From: Baylisascaris procyonis
Taxonomy: Eukaryota; Nematoda; Chromadorea; Rhabditida; Ascarididae
Direction: 5' to 3'
Length of the DNA: 64,000 bases
NCBI GenBank assembly: GCA_037389465.1
Contig: JAZARR010000159.1
Location: 4,204,501-4,268,500, forward strand
Positions 11,229 to 22,582 of the stretch are shown in pieces (the stretch's first letter is position 1; each line of letters starts with the position of its first letter). Made by a program: the position numbers and the translations under genes. The notes below the pieces were generated by a model, which saw only the letters and a list, made by a program, of their open reading frames with translations, searched no databases and was not told the origin of the DNA.

Positions 11229-14200
11229 TTAATCTCCATCCAGTTTCATTCTTTTTGCATAATCAGCGACTCGTTTCCTATGGACTCCAAGCAAACCCAA
11301 CGGCACAAACAATTTCTTGAAAACCCAAAAGCCGATGAGTGTGGAAAACGCCACCTGAAACTATCTTATCAAAGGTCCTTGCAATATTTTATTGGAGTTT
11401 CATATGGATGAGCAAATGGTATAGATTGCATTTTTAAAATATCATTAAAATGTTTCGAAATTGATGCATATTGCGTGGAATCGTTGAAATTAGATCTCGT
11501 TTACGCGTCTCTAAGTTGCTCATTCGAAGCTAATGAAATCACCGACATGGATTGGCTAGTATACAACTCCGACTGCGATGCCGATGAATAAATTTCCAGC
11601 GATCAAATGATGTTTCATTAGCAGACACTATGAGATTATACAGCGAATGTTTGAAAAGAGCGACTTTTTTGGAAAAAAAGAACAATTACAGCATTCAACC
11701 ATGAAATGTAAGAAATCTGACGACAAATCTGACGGTAAAGGTGATCGAAAAAAGACGTGGCAGAAAGTTCGGTTTTTTTTTTCTATTCACCGATCTAATT
11801 AATCATTATAATCTTCACTCGATCAATACATAAAAGATAATTGCAATAAAGATCAAAAACGCATTGCATTTTGATGTAAACTTTAGTATAATATCCTAAA
11901 ACCGAACTGAGAATAGCAATGAGCATGACGAATGAGCAGTAGAATGGAACTCATTGTGAAGTGAATTTGCATTTAAAATTAATGCCAAATGATAAAATCC
12001 GTGTCTTTATGGCACTAATGGCAGCTGTTTCTTTTACAGTATTGGTTATATCGAGCAATTAACTTTTAAAAGAAAAGCTGTTACTTGTCGTCAAACACCA
12101 CTCACCTCAAAGTCATGTTTTACGCAACCAGTTGCAAGACTCCAATTTCCTAGAAGTCTCACTGCTTCCTTCGCATAATCCTTTGCCGAGATTAAAAAAA
12201 AGCTCGGCTCATCGTCAGGATTGTAGGAGGCTATTTTTGTTAAGACCAGCAACGGCATCAGGCACTGAAATATCGGGCAAGAGTATCGCCAGCGAAAAAC
12301 ATTCTAACAACTGACAAACAGCATTGACTGTAAGGTTGACTAGTTGGCTATAGGTAAAGCAGGAATAGTGCGCCGTACAAGGTAAGTCAAAGAAGGACAA
12401 GAGCATACAGACAGATCAAATGACCATCCAGCATGTATCGTGAGGCTAGCCTGAGGCAGATTCGGGAGAATATAAAAGAGGTAGATGTGCTCACGTATTC
12501 CAGCATCTAGACTGGTCTTAAAGCCGAGTGGGCGTACGGATGGCCGTCGGAGCAGCGTGGAGTTCGAATGCGGAATAGAAACGGCGATCGAAGTCATCCT
12601 TGTGAATGAGTCCCTACTTGTTTGCCACCTTATTGTATAAGGGTGATAAATTGTTCGCCTCTTACACCTGCGTCGTCTCGCAGTTTACTCGACGCCATCT
12701 CGACAGAAGGTGCAGATCCTCAAGGAAGCGTGGATGACTAGACGAGCCAAGGGGGCTGATCCATATATGCCGACCCAATTCCGGTTGAAAACCGAGAATT
12801 CGGCCAGTTCTTAGCGGCCAAACATTAGTTCTGACTTTTTCCGTAGAAACCGAAACACGATACCCACATGATACCTCAATTTGGTGACACACGATACCCA
12901 CGACTGACATTTTATTTGAAATTCATACGGTTTCAACGAAGTTCGGTTGCAGAGAAATGTCTTCAGCGAGTTACTGACTGCCAAAAAGTAGTTCATACCA
13001 CGTGAATGAGGCGTAACATTTATTTTCACATTGTGATGACATGTTTGAAATTGTTTGTTACTACTTTGACGCTTCAGGATAACACTTTGCGACCTCAACA
13101 AAGCGACACCTCCGCGCAGTTCGTCAGTGGCACTACATTCCGAGATGAGGTGTTTTTTCTGTTGAAACTGCAAAAGTTGATTGTTTTTCTGCCACACAGC
13201 TGCCACCTTTAGCATCTTTTTGCCATTTTCTGATATTTGGGCTGCGATTATCCTCCTTCCACCGAACATGCATCGGGTTACTTTTTCCGGCAATTTCGGT
13301 ATGCAATTGTTTGTCACAATTCTTCGATTAGCGCGTTATCCTCGTTTGTTTGTTCGCACATTTTTACTTTGCAGCAGTTTGCTTCTTCTTGATGCAGGTA
13401 CTGTAGTGGCGCTCAATGCACAACGGTGTCTCCAATTTGTTTGTGACCTCCATGGATTCCTATTCTCGCAATGAAATTGCTTTCTAATAAGACTGAAATG
13501 CCTCGGATTTCATAAATGTGCCAGAGGATAAATTTGGACAAGCAAAAGCTATGCCAGCGGCAACTGCGCACTAGAATTTGGAGTTCACGGGTGACCACAC
13601 AGGCTGCAATATTCGATGAAACTGGACAAAGAATGAAATAGTCCAAAGATATTTCAAACATCGGTGCATTAGCCAGCAACGACAGGAAAAATAATGTGCC
13701 TGCCCCGAGGAAGGAGATGGGAACAAGGTGCCCTTTACGAGCTTCTGCAGAGTGTTAACCAACGACATACCAAACCATCTTTCAGCGCCACACGTGAGAA
13801 ACGTAAATCTGAAGCAGCGACGCGAACAGATCGGAGGAACGCCTCTAAGGGGTCATCACTGCCTCTAAGCGTGTTACTCGTGGTCGGCAAGGCCTCCAAA
13901 GTCTTATTCCTGAGCGAATGCTTGCCCAAAGAGATCGCTGCTTCGAACTCGACTGTCTTCGGTTCGGTGGTTTACCTGAGGTGGAGCATGATGGTATAAC
14001 AACACGGTCGAATATAGTGGTACCGAGCGGTTTAAACCTCACCGAAATTCGGTTACAGTCGAAAGCATTTTGAAAATTAGGGCGGTCATCGATCGAGGGC
14101 ATTCGATAAGAACCGAATGCCTTTCGGTAGCAACAGAGAGAACCAATCGACCAATATTTTTTGAAAACTGATCGAAATTTTGGTTTCCTACCGAATTCTT

Positions 14201-17200
14201 CACAAAGTTTTCGTTACAAGGACAACTGGGAACTTCGTTTGACCGCTACAATCAAGCTTCATGCAAATATGTTTCAACAACAGCAGTAAACTGATAACTA
14301 GTCAAGAATAATTGGGCCAGAAGTAACCAAGACAAAATAGGCAACAGTACCGTGGCCGCAGCCGAGTACATCTTGGCAAACTTACAGCCGAATGGAAGAT
14401 AGGAATATTTCTTGGAAAAAAGACTTAGAGAAAAATCTTAGAAATAAGAGCAAGGGAAGGAAGGAGAGGTGGGATGATACTACAGACTGTTTACTTCAAC
14501 AGCTCGCCTAAGGCAAAATGTATAGGTAGACTGCTGCGTATTTCTTTGGCATTATGGAACCCCAGCGTTTGCACCGCATGGAGGGCCATGACGTTTCTGC
14601 CGTTGGATGCTTGATTCTAAGCACATCAGCAAAGCACAGCTACGATTCTGGGCCTATGGCACAAAATTTCATAAAATTTTGTGGGACCATTCGACCTAAC
14701 TGCCGATTCGCCTTGTTCCACTTTAGACGGGCCACTTGATCCAAGGAGATGGGGTTCCAAATATTGATCTTTCTTAAACAAATTACAGGCGCAGGAATAA
14801 TGGCTTGGGAGCCTTATTACCTAGAAGCCTTATCCGCGAATAATCTCATCATCTGACTGGACAGTAGGTCTAGATCCATAGGGCTCAAAGCTAAAGACAA
14901 GATACTACCTCTAGCCACCGTTCCATATCGTTTTCATTCGAATATGCTCTCAACAGCGTAGTGAAACAGTCTTTGCTGATCCCTTCCTTCCCGCATTCTT
15001 GGGAAGAGATTCTGAATGAAAACTTTTGAAAGACACCTGACGCTTGGAATAACATCCTCTTTTTTAAATGCAGCCACCCACTCTGATTGAATGTGACATT
15101 CCAAAGTTATGTGAATACCTAATAAAAATTATAACATTTGCAGGGCGTCAGAAATCGACAAATGTTTCCATAACGATAGATGAAACAAGTTTTGTTTCGG
15201 TTTTACTGCATTGCGCAAAAATCAGCCACGAGCTGAAATGAACAAACGAGCCTTGCAGGAAACGTTTTTTGCCCGTCTTATTGGTTACGTCTTCAATGTG
15301 CACTGTTCTGAGATCGCTCATTAAGCAGTTGGCTGACGCTTCGCATAAGCTCGTAAGAGTTAAATCTTCTTATATCCCCCATGTGGTAACGCATAACCAT
15401 CTCCTCGCTATCATCACCATCTGATTTTCTACGTGCTTCGTGAACCTCGGAGTAACCACATACCTAACCCTCCTTCCTTCATTTTCCTTAATCGGAACAA
15501 GACAATCGTATCTTTTGGTTCATTGTTCACCCAACTGGTCCCTCTCCAATCGCTTCCTCTTTGCTCATCGCTTTTCCGGGTGGGATTGTCTCTGCTGTCT
15601 TGACTGTGTTAACTCCGATCTCCACCGATTTGCTGGTGTTGTTGGAAGAGGTACGTAAAGTGTGACTATGCTGTCAGTTGTCAGCTGTCAGTTGGATGTC
15701 AGTCAAGTTTTTTTTGCTCTCAGTTGGAAACTAAAATTTCAGTCATTCTTTACCAACCGAAATTCCGTCTCTATTTTCTTACAGCTTTCCGGTTGCAAAT
15801 AAAATTCGAACTTTAAGGAACGCCTTCGATGATTATCGACCAGAAGAAAATTAGATCGATAATCACCACAAGCATTAATTTTTACGAGTAAAAAATGGAA
15901 TTGGCCGAACCTGTACGTGAACGTTGGTGTGCTTAAATTCGTCGTGAAGTGCCTCCGAGAAAAAACTCATGGCTGCCTTGCTTGCTGGATACGCCGACAT
16001 ATAAGGCAATGGCCGCCAGCACTGAATTTCGTAAACAGTTTCTTCTTAGTTTTTTTCTCAGCATTCTTTGCTACATACTTCCTCGCTCGCTGCGTTGCAA
16101 ACTATTTTGTGCTCCGTCCTATTGTTTTAAAGGAAGATTTGTTTGCGTGGACAAATCATTAATCAAGACGTTCAATTCATTGGCAAAAAAAAAAAAAACT
16201 TAATGCTTTTATCAGTTATGCAAAAGCAAAATGAAATTCTGCAAAAAAAAGATGATTGTTATATGCATATGCAAAATCTACCTAATGTTTATCATATTTT
16301 CGGCCTCTACAAAGAACAAAACACATCACACATAAATGCAGAATTCGATGTACTAACGAATAAATCTAGTTTAAAGCGCTTGCGGAAGTTCCGTTCCTAC
16401 TGCCATGCATCGAATTATAATCGATTTACAACCATTACTCAGGGAAAGGAACGTCATATAATGTAATTGCGTATTTTTGGTGAACATGATTTTACACATT
16501 TTGATTGACGAAAAAAAACGAAGCAATAGCAGTCATATAATTTTTATGAGCATGAAAATATTTCTGAGTGAAAATTTACCGAAAATCAACTTACGGTTAT
16601 CGATGAGACGTTCACAACGATACCTTTGTTACGCCGAATCATACCAGGCATCACGATTTCAATTAGCTATAATTTCTTATACTTTACTTAAAAAATCAAT
16701 CAGCAGAAGGTGATTGTATCACCTGCAACACATTTTTCTTGAAGTATCGTTTAACGAATGAACTAACTGCAACCTTTACAAAAAAGGAAGCAACTCCAAA
16801 TATAACAACAGATCGGAAGAACTAGCTCCCTCAAAAATACTTTGAAATCGACGGGAATAAATGAGATGCTGATAGCATTAAGGGGTTTTTTGAATCACTG
16901 CCTGCTTTTGCTAATTCCTGACTCATGCAGACTTCTATAGAAGGGGTTGTACTTATAAGCTCATCGCTGCAGCTTGTTTATCTCAGCAGATTCCAAATTT
17001 ATTCGGTTCTGTTCCTGCATCCTCTCCAGCCCATTCATGTTCCACTAAATCTGATGATTTACGAAATCACTTGTAGCTCTCTAAAACTTTAAAGAAGCAT
17101 TTAGTGATTTCGAAGTTTTGTGGACGATTCTACTTTGCCACCTCCGAATAAATTCACAGCAATACAGCACCATAAGCGCACCATTTGTCTAGCAACCAAG

Positions 17201-20200
17201 AAAGGAGGTCTTCAGTTATGAAGAATGGACTTTTTAACGATGAATGAAATCTTCAGTTATCTGCAGAGATTCCTTACAACGAGTTTACCTTGACCGCTGC
17301 GACGATATTCACCCGAAGTATTCTGGACGGAAGCCCTTCAGGAAGTTCCATAAAATTGGCCACTAAATGAGGCCCAATTCCTGCGCAGTTCACTGAAAAT
17401 GCTGCTGAGATTTCAGTTTTATACAACTGAATTAATCAACAAGTTTTCTGACAGCATCATTTCTAGAGCGCATTGTATCTGCATTTCAAACAGGAAAGTG
17501 GCTCTATTCTATAGTTGTTTAATTTTTTTATAATTTTGGCCCTGCGAATGATCTGGAAGTTTGCCATCTTTCTTCTGCGAGGATTTGGTTGAAACCAGCT
17601 TCGCTTCTTTCTTTTTTTTTTTACTGATGGTCTCGTGTTCCTCGTTCAGTATGAATTTTCGTATTCTCTAATGCATTCCACATTAGAGATGGATAGTTTA
17701 ACTGCCTTTCATTACTCTCGATGAAGTAGCTACACAACAGTCAAGTTAATTTATTTGTTCTTACACAAATAAAGATTTCGTGAAACCGAAAATTACTTTT
17801 CAGCTCAGAAATATTCGAAAGATCGTTTTTCAGCATATGTAATGCAAAGAAAAATTGTAACAGAGAACAATAACTATATGGTAAAATATAAAAGACAGTG
17901 GTTTTCATTAAATGTCATCTGCTAGTAAAAAGTTTAAAAGAATACCGAGAATCCCAATTTCGAGCCCTTTAAGAACTTCACGTAATGTGTCCAAGTCATC
18001 TTTCTCGAGATCAAAAACATGAGTCTGTATTTGTGCTCCGTACCGTTCTTCTGAAAAAAAAAAAAAAAAAAAAAAACCGCATCTAAGCGCAACAAATTGA
18101 ATATCGCATCACTTTAATGGTTTTTTTTTTAATTTCCTGCCTTCTATACGAACATTTATTTAGGGTAAGTATTCGTATGCTCAATTTAGAAGCGATATCA
18201 CACCGCGTTCTATGCAAGTTGCTTGAAAATTTAAGCGAAAAGAACGTAAAATTTTGAAACGGGACTTGCAACTGCTAGCATAGAACATAACTGCTTTTAT
18301 GTTTCGCCGACGAAAACTAATTCTTATCTTTTTCTTCAGTTGTGCATATTTTACTCTTTTTTTGTCAAATTATTTGGAAGGCCTCACTAGCAATTATGAG
18401 GTAAGGCAATTTCTTCTGTATTGTGCAATCTAATATAAGACGGAGACGGTGCCTATGGTACCTCAGTGAAAACAACTTGAAATGGTACTTATTAACTCGA
18501 CTGCTGCTCGCACTGAAAAGTTGACATCAAATTTTTATGCCGAAATTAAATGGAATCAAAATTATTGCGGCAAACTTGGTTAATGAAGGAATGTTGAATG
18601 TCAAACTGAAATGATGCCTAGGCTAAGTGGAAAGAATTTGAGGTGATTTCACCTCTCTTATACTCGAAATGAAACGTTTATAAGCTAAGAATACTTATTT
18701 ACTGTAGGAATCTTTGCACAAAGTAAACAGTCAATTAATTCCAAAGATTGCAACGAGAATTGATTTTGCGTCTTTTGAAGGATAAATGTGGAAGAACTAC
18801 AATGATTTATTGCAGCAATTCATAATCTCCCTTAAAAAATTTCAAAACAATCCCCATCGAAACTGCGCAAAATCTGCATTAACAGTTAGAAGTATATCGA
18901 CAATGGACAACCATCCCTTTGAATGAACGTTTTCTTATACAATTAATTACTTATAACAAAATGACCAATTTATATGCAGCGCACGTATATTATTTTTTAG
19001 ATTTTTCAGATATACTAGTGAAATGAGCCAAAGAAACACGCATACAAATGAGAGTAACTAATAAAATTTTTTATATTTTCAAGTTGGGCAAATTGTTGAA
19101 AGAAAAACAATCTCTTTGCTATTTCATGCAATGATTTCTGAAAAATTCGATCTTAAAGTAAGATTGGGTGGCAGTCAGTGCTGGAAAAAAATTCGTTAAA
19201 AGTTTTGAAGAATGAAGAAATCCGATGATTTCATGACGTGAAGCCAAAACAAGTTTGCAAAATTAATCTTGACAGCTCCTTAAAAAATTTAAAATGTTCG
19301 ATTTTCATTGCGAGTCATGGGAAATTTGAAAAACCCTTAGAAAAATTGAAGATTTCTCTGCAAATCAAGTTAAAATTTAAAAGGTTCAATCTTTTGTGTG
19401 ATGGAGTCGCGAAAGGTTTTAATTGTTAGTAAGTAGACAGAAGGTTAGAAGGTGAGATCCTTGTATAACGAATCGCAAAATAGTTTGGAAGACCACATTT
19501 TAGAGCAGACCAATAAGCGGCCCATATATTTTCGCCATTTCCTGCAGCATTTCCTGCCGCAGGAAACGAAATTAAATGACTATCGATGAAGGATTAAATG
19601 GCAATTCATTCAATAACTTGCTACATATAAGAAGGAATAAAAATTACTGAACCGATATCACACTCAGCGACGGAAGAAGAGGACCAGAGGATGGGAAGTG
19701 GAAGATGGGAAAAACGCAACGGGCAGACCAAAACGCTTGCTAAAGGGTTATCGTAACGATATATGGCCTCAGCATTGACCAAACTAGGGCAGCAATTGGC
19801 AAGTGAAAGGCGCATGATGATATTCCCATTATGAGAACAACAACATATTTATGAATAAAATAGCAATTAAACGTTATGATAACGCAATCATGAAAGAGTG
19901 AACTTGTCTAATTGAAAATAAAAAGATTCAAACAGAATCTTTGTCAGAAAAGATTTGTTTCGAAGATATTATTAGGAAGTATGCTGAAAGAGGTTTCGGC
20001 TCTAAAGCAAAATCCACCGAAGAAAGCCTCAATCAGCAACGACAACACAATAAGGCAACGTGCTTCATTTGGACTCGAATGCGGTTCGAACCATTTTTGT
20101 TGCCTTTTTATCGTTTTATAAGCGCTAACTGCCCTTTATTTGAGGATAAAACGAGAAGGTATCGTCTCATGTCGACGATAAACCTTCAAAAGAGACCATA

Positions 20201-22563
20201 CTGATGCATTTAGTGGAGATTTCGTTGATCGACATTTCTTTTCGTGTCACCGGAAGAAATATATAGCAAAAGGAAAAGGAGCTTCGAAAAATGAAAATAC
20301 ATCAGTACGCACAGCTCTTTTGTAGATGAAGGCTTCTTAGTATCCATTTTTCTTTTAATTTCCGGTTCCATTTTTCTCCAAGGAAAAAGTGGAAACACCA
20401 GAAAAGATGTGGTATTTCCTCGGACAGAGAAAAAAATCACATTTTTCACACTCATTTAATTCACCCTGCGCATTATTTCAACCATTTGCTAATAAGAACA
20501 TAGTCCGTACAAACATCTGCAAATAGATTCAACGACAGAGTGCCGTACAAACATCTGCAAACAGATTCAACGACGGAGCGCCGTACAAACATCTGCAAAC
20601 AGATTCAACGGCGGCACAGTTGAAAAAATCGCTGAGAAACACGGGGAATAGAAGCGTATCATACGATCACTTTAAACTTTCACGTAACAATGAAAAAGTG
20701 CTCAGCAACCAAACTGAGCAATAGCACCTGGCATAGGACAGGTTCTTTTAAAGGAATGAGTAACAAAATAGTTCGGAGACGTACGCACTCGTTTTGCAAA
20801 ATTGGATGAAAGGCTTGCAAATGGAAGAGAGCAGCGACTAATGTGCAAGTTAATCAGCATATGGTGAAAGATCTCGGACTTTGCTTCGTTGACTTAATGA
20901 ACGTGATGTAATTTCTGTTAATTTAAACAATGATGTATCCTCCTGTGGTTATTTTTTATACTGACTTCGTCAAAGACCAAAATAACACACTGTGAAACGG
21001 ATAAGCACGCAGATCAGATGAGACTTTTCCTGGTGTTCAACCTTTCCGATACAAGTAAGGTCCGAAAGCTAGTATCACTCATCGTAATCTGAATGGCCAG
21101 AAGCAAAAGCACAGAAAAGTACAGCTACTAAAGCTCAAGTTATTGAGTACAGTATAGGGACAGATGAAGTTTATCATGGAACTTTTGGAAAGGTGGTCGA
21201 GATCGCGGTGCAAGCTGCTCGGCGGTTCAGTAAACGAATGCTTTTCCAGCGTGACAAAAAGAGATATCGCTAAAGTGCAGTGCAAGGACAACGAGCAGAG
21301 AGTGGGCGACCCCCCCCTCCCTCCCCATTACCAGATAACACCGGCCATCGACAAGTGGATGCATTCCAACAACAACAGTAAGAGGCAACAACACTCTTGT
21401 GCACCTTTGGCAATCTAGACGTCACTGCTTGCCGCATCGCATAGTTCAAGAGGCTCGCTTTTTTCTTGGAGACACTTCAAAAAGTTTAAGAAGTTCGATT
21501 TCTTAGCGGGAAAAATCCTTTCCGGTTTAATCCGTAGTGGCCTAAATGGTTCGCATTTTCTCTTCAACAGCCAAAACGGCTAAAAGGTTAGATGCTTTGC
21601 CAAAATTCTTGATTGTTTTAAAGAGGTCGGTTAATATAGATTGTCGTAGTCAGCAGTAACTGCATGGGAGGGGAAGGAAGCGGAGAGGTTTATAATTTCC
21701 GCACAATTTTTTTAGTATCGCGACGGATGTGCATTGGATTGAGGTGATGTATGACAGTGAGTTCTTATGTTAATGATACCTTTTCCGCGAGTTTCCTCTA
21801 ATGTATCTGCGGTCCATCTTTGACAGTTGATGAGAGTCAAAAGAGAACTGTTGAAGATGTCTTACCCATTTCTTTTTTGACGACTCCAAGCTTTACGACA
21901 TTTCTGCCGATCAAAAAGAACTTCCTCATACCACGAGATATCGCCAACTCTTCAACGTAGGCCCGTCCAATTCCATCAGTGCAGCCCGTCACTACTTGAA
22001 CAATGTGCAATTTATAGAGGATTGCAACAAACACAAACTTATGCATTAAGCTGTTTGCTCATTTAAATAATTTTTTCTGAAATAGTACTTCAAGAAGCCC
22101 ATATTCATCGTGGCTTTCGAGATCAACACGTAACGCGTTTCGAAATGATGACTGCTAAAATACACGAAAGAATGTAACTTACAATCTAATGATGTGTAAG
22201 CAAGAGTGGCTGATAATATAGGAGAATCCGAAAGATAATATACAAAAGGGAATTTTCGGTTTATTGTTAATTGAAAAAGTCATACTTGCGTAATCGTGTC
22301 CATAGATTAGAGCTGCCACTCTCTGCACGTAAAGGATGTGGCTTATAAGGTTACGACTATATGTGAAAGTGAGTTAAATGTAAATAGAAACGTAACTAAC
22401 CAGTCCACATTTCCTTCAAATCGCTGATGTCCATTTGAGGCCAAATGTAGTGCATAATGATTGATTTACAAATAACGAAAAGAAATTTTAGAAACCGGAC
22501 GATGATGTAGGAGGTGACACATAGTTTGAGCATATTGTATGCACAGGCTAACGAGATTATCAT
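11229..22563 (-). CDS. Membrane-anchored short-chain dehydrogenase/reductase (17-beta-HSD12/HSDL1-like)
   Basis: Eight exons join in matching phase to 322 aa: 22401-22563, 21866-21994, 17946-18050, 17289-17392, 16595-16666, 15911-16021, 12106-12264 and 11229-11354 (TAA at 11229-11231). Residues 12-32 form a hydrophobic N-terminal anchor. The Rossmann motif TGCTDGIG is at 57-64, NCAG at 134-137, and NVSS with catalytic Ser near 189. The YPASK catalytic motif has Tyr202 and Lys206. [10 protein letters not shown] follows at 229, and ATGC near 272, as in 17-beta-HSD12-type enzymes. Length fits the family (about 310-320). By family, it should reduce or oxidise steroid or fatty-acyl substrates with NADP(H) at the ER membrane; the substrate cannot be read from sequence. 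The C terminus (KRMKLDGD) has no KKxx signal. The start ATG lies 11 nt after a TTTCAG acceptor. Two introns exceed 3.6 kb and hold repeats. No frame damage is seen. Confidence 0.93.
12430..12770. repeat. Dispersed repeat, copy B, inside a dehydrogenase intron
   Basis: This is the second copy of the family at 1-380, lying in the 3.6-kb intron between the sixth and seventh exons of the dehydrogenase gene. Order and orientation are the same as copy A, with scattered substitutions and a deletion of the GC-rich block. Divergence is high enough that the copies are not a recent tandem event. Confidence 0.75.
12811..13317 (-). CDS. Orphan 168-codon open frame in an intron of the dehydrogenase gene
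   Basis: This is the longest uninterrupted frame in the window, on the same strand as its host gene and about 40 bp from repeat copy B. It starts [15 protein letters not shown] and holds scattered Cys and basic residues ([19 protein letters not shown]), but no recognised domain, signal peptide or membrane segment. No reverse transcriptase or transposase motif is visible. It may be part of the mobile repeat next to it, a nested gene, or chance. At this base composition, 168 codons without a stop is unusual. Confidence 0.25.
   Translation of the reverse strand: MTNNCIPKLPEKVTRCMFGGRRIIAAQISENGKKMLKVAAVWQKNNQLLQFQQKKHLISECSATDELRGGVALLRSQSVILKRQSSNKQFQTCHHNVKINVTPHSRGMNYFLAVSNSLKTFLCNRTSLKPYEFQIKCQSWVSCVTKLRYHVGIVFRFLRKKSELMFGR
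18051..18076 (-). promoter_or_regulatory. 3' splice site with a 23-T polypyrimidine tract (dehydrogenase exon 3)
   Basis: Read on the minus strand, 23 consecutive T at 18054-18076 run straight into CAG at 18051-18053, just before the exon that opens with AAGAACGG. On the plus strand this appears as an A homopolymer. Such tracts are length-unstable, and this one sits exactly where it could affect exon recognition. Confidence 0.85.
20505..20618. repeat. 38-bp tandem repeat, three copies
   Basis: The unit begins CCGTACAAACATCTGCAAA at 20505, 20543 and 20581, an exact 38-bp period with a few substitutions between copies. It lies inside the 3.8-kb second intron of the dehydrogenase gene. There are no spacers, so it is a minisatellite and not a CRISPR array. 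Confidence 0.95.
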
Positions 22564-22582
22564 TGTGAAGGTGCCTGAAATC
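22564..22582 (-). promoter_or_regulatory. Probable trans-splice acceptor of the dehydrogenase gene
   Basis: GATTTCAG stands 11 nt upstream of the start ATG on the minus strand, leaving the leader GCACCTTCACA. An acceptor without a visible upstream donor exon and this close to the start codon is the usual look of a nematode SL1 site. A short upstream 5' UTR exon cannot be ruled out. Confidence 0.5.

Noticed and set aside
14938..15118. Minus frame with [15 protein letters not shown] considered as the C-terminal exon of the dehydrogenase
   Set aside because: The true exons were found at 12106-12264 ([14 protein letters not shown]) and 11229-11354, with perfect phase and family fit.
15321..15480. 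Minus frame reading [19 protein letters not shown] to a stop
   Set aside because: It lies within a dehydrogenase intron, has no family match and no acceptor in phase; kept only as a curiosity.
20070..20100. GGTTCGAACC resembling a tRNA T-loop
   Set aside because: No D-loop, anticodon stem or acceptor stem can be formed around it.
20505..20618. CRISPR-like array
   Set aside because: Copies are directly adjacent without spacers, and the sequence context is eukaryotic.
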